From an uncultured Bacteroidota bacterium (lineage in GTDB: Bacteria; Bacteroidota; Bacteroidia; Flavobacteriales; Flavobacteriaceae): 6,028 nt of DNA. Where the stretch lies: NCBI GenBank assembly GCA_903837025.1, contig CAILTC010000368.1, positions 1-6,028 of the forward strand, in the 5' to 3' direction. Shown here piece after piece: positions 5,997 through 6,028 of the stretch. Numbering within the stretch: position 1 is the first letter of the stretch; every line of letters begins with the position of its first letter. The position numbers and the translations under genes were made by a program. The notes beneath the pieces were generated by a model. It saw nothing but the letters and a program-made list of their open reading frames with translations, made no database searches and was not told the origin of the DNA.

Positions 5997-6028
5997 ATCT
6001 GTATTTATTTTTTTGAGGACACATAGAA

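Noticed and set aside
5995..6028. Possible 3' end of a minus-strand gene entering from the right edge (reading CPQKNKYR then stop at 5997-5995, or FYVSSKK then stop at 6007-6005)
   Set aside because: Only seven to ten codons are visible and two frames are equally open, so no gene can be supported. The terminator at 5968-5996 would suit a convergent neighbour, so the adjoining sequence should be read.

Overview
The window looks like ordinary core chromosome of a Bacteroidota bacterium, most likely Flavobacterium or a close relative. Four things point there. The DNA is very AT-rich. Candidate promoters fit the Bacteroidota -7 consensus TAnnTTTG, and start codons lack Shine-Dalgarno sequences. 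Two lineage-typical families of unknown function (DUF4296 and DUF4271) are present. The gene order epimerase / DUF4296 / dihydroorotase / polyprenol-phosphate glycosyltransferase / DUF4271 / uroporphyrinogen-III synthase is one I recall from flavobacterial genomes. Family names come from recognition of motifs and neighbours, not from a database search.

Layout, left to right. The N-terminal half of tyrosyl-tRNA synthetase runs leftward off the window (1-641, minus). A 114-bp divergent intergenic region with small repeats separates it from a rightward extended-SDR epimerase/reductase (756-1751, plus). The epimerase converges on, and overlaps by 12 bp, a leftward three-gene operon read in the order polyprenol-phosphate mannosyltransferase-like GT2 (4324-3599), dihydroorotase (3584-2244) and DUF4296 lipoprotein (2243-1740). 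A 187-bp divergent intergenic region carries promoter motifs for both directions. A rightward pair follows: DUF4271 membrane protein (4512-5183) and a HemD-family protein (5196-5945), closed by a strong intrinsic terminator (5968-5996).

The genes serve unrelated housekeeping tasks: translation (TyrS), pyrimidine synthesis (PyrC), lipid-linked sugar transfer (GT2) and probably tetrapyrrole synthesis (HemD-like). Two envelope proteins of unknown function (DUF4296 and DUF4271) sit between them. I see no mobile element, CRISPR array, tRNA or rRNA, phage gene, or sign of recent transfer. No gene-free stretch exceeds 300 bp; the longest is the 187-bp divergent region at 4325-4511.

I did not find a clearly new system. 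The points most worth checking are a glutamine in place of the first metal-binding histidine of dihydroorotase, an apparently leaderless promoter placed against the DUF4271 start, a candidate internal promoter for the HemD-like gene inside DUF4271, and whether that HemD-like protein is a true uroporphyrinogen-III synthase.
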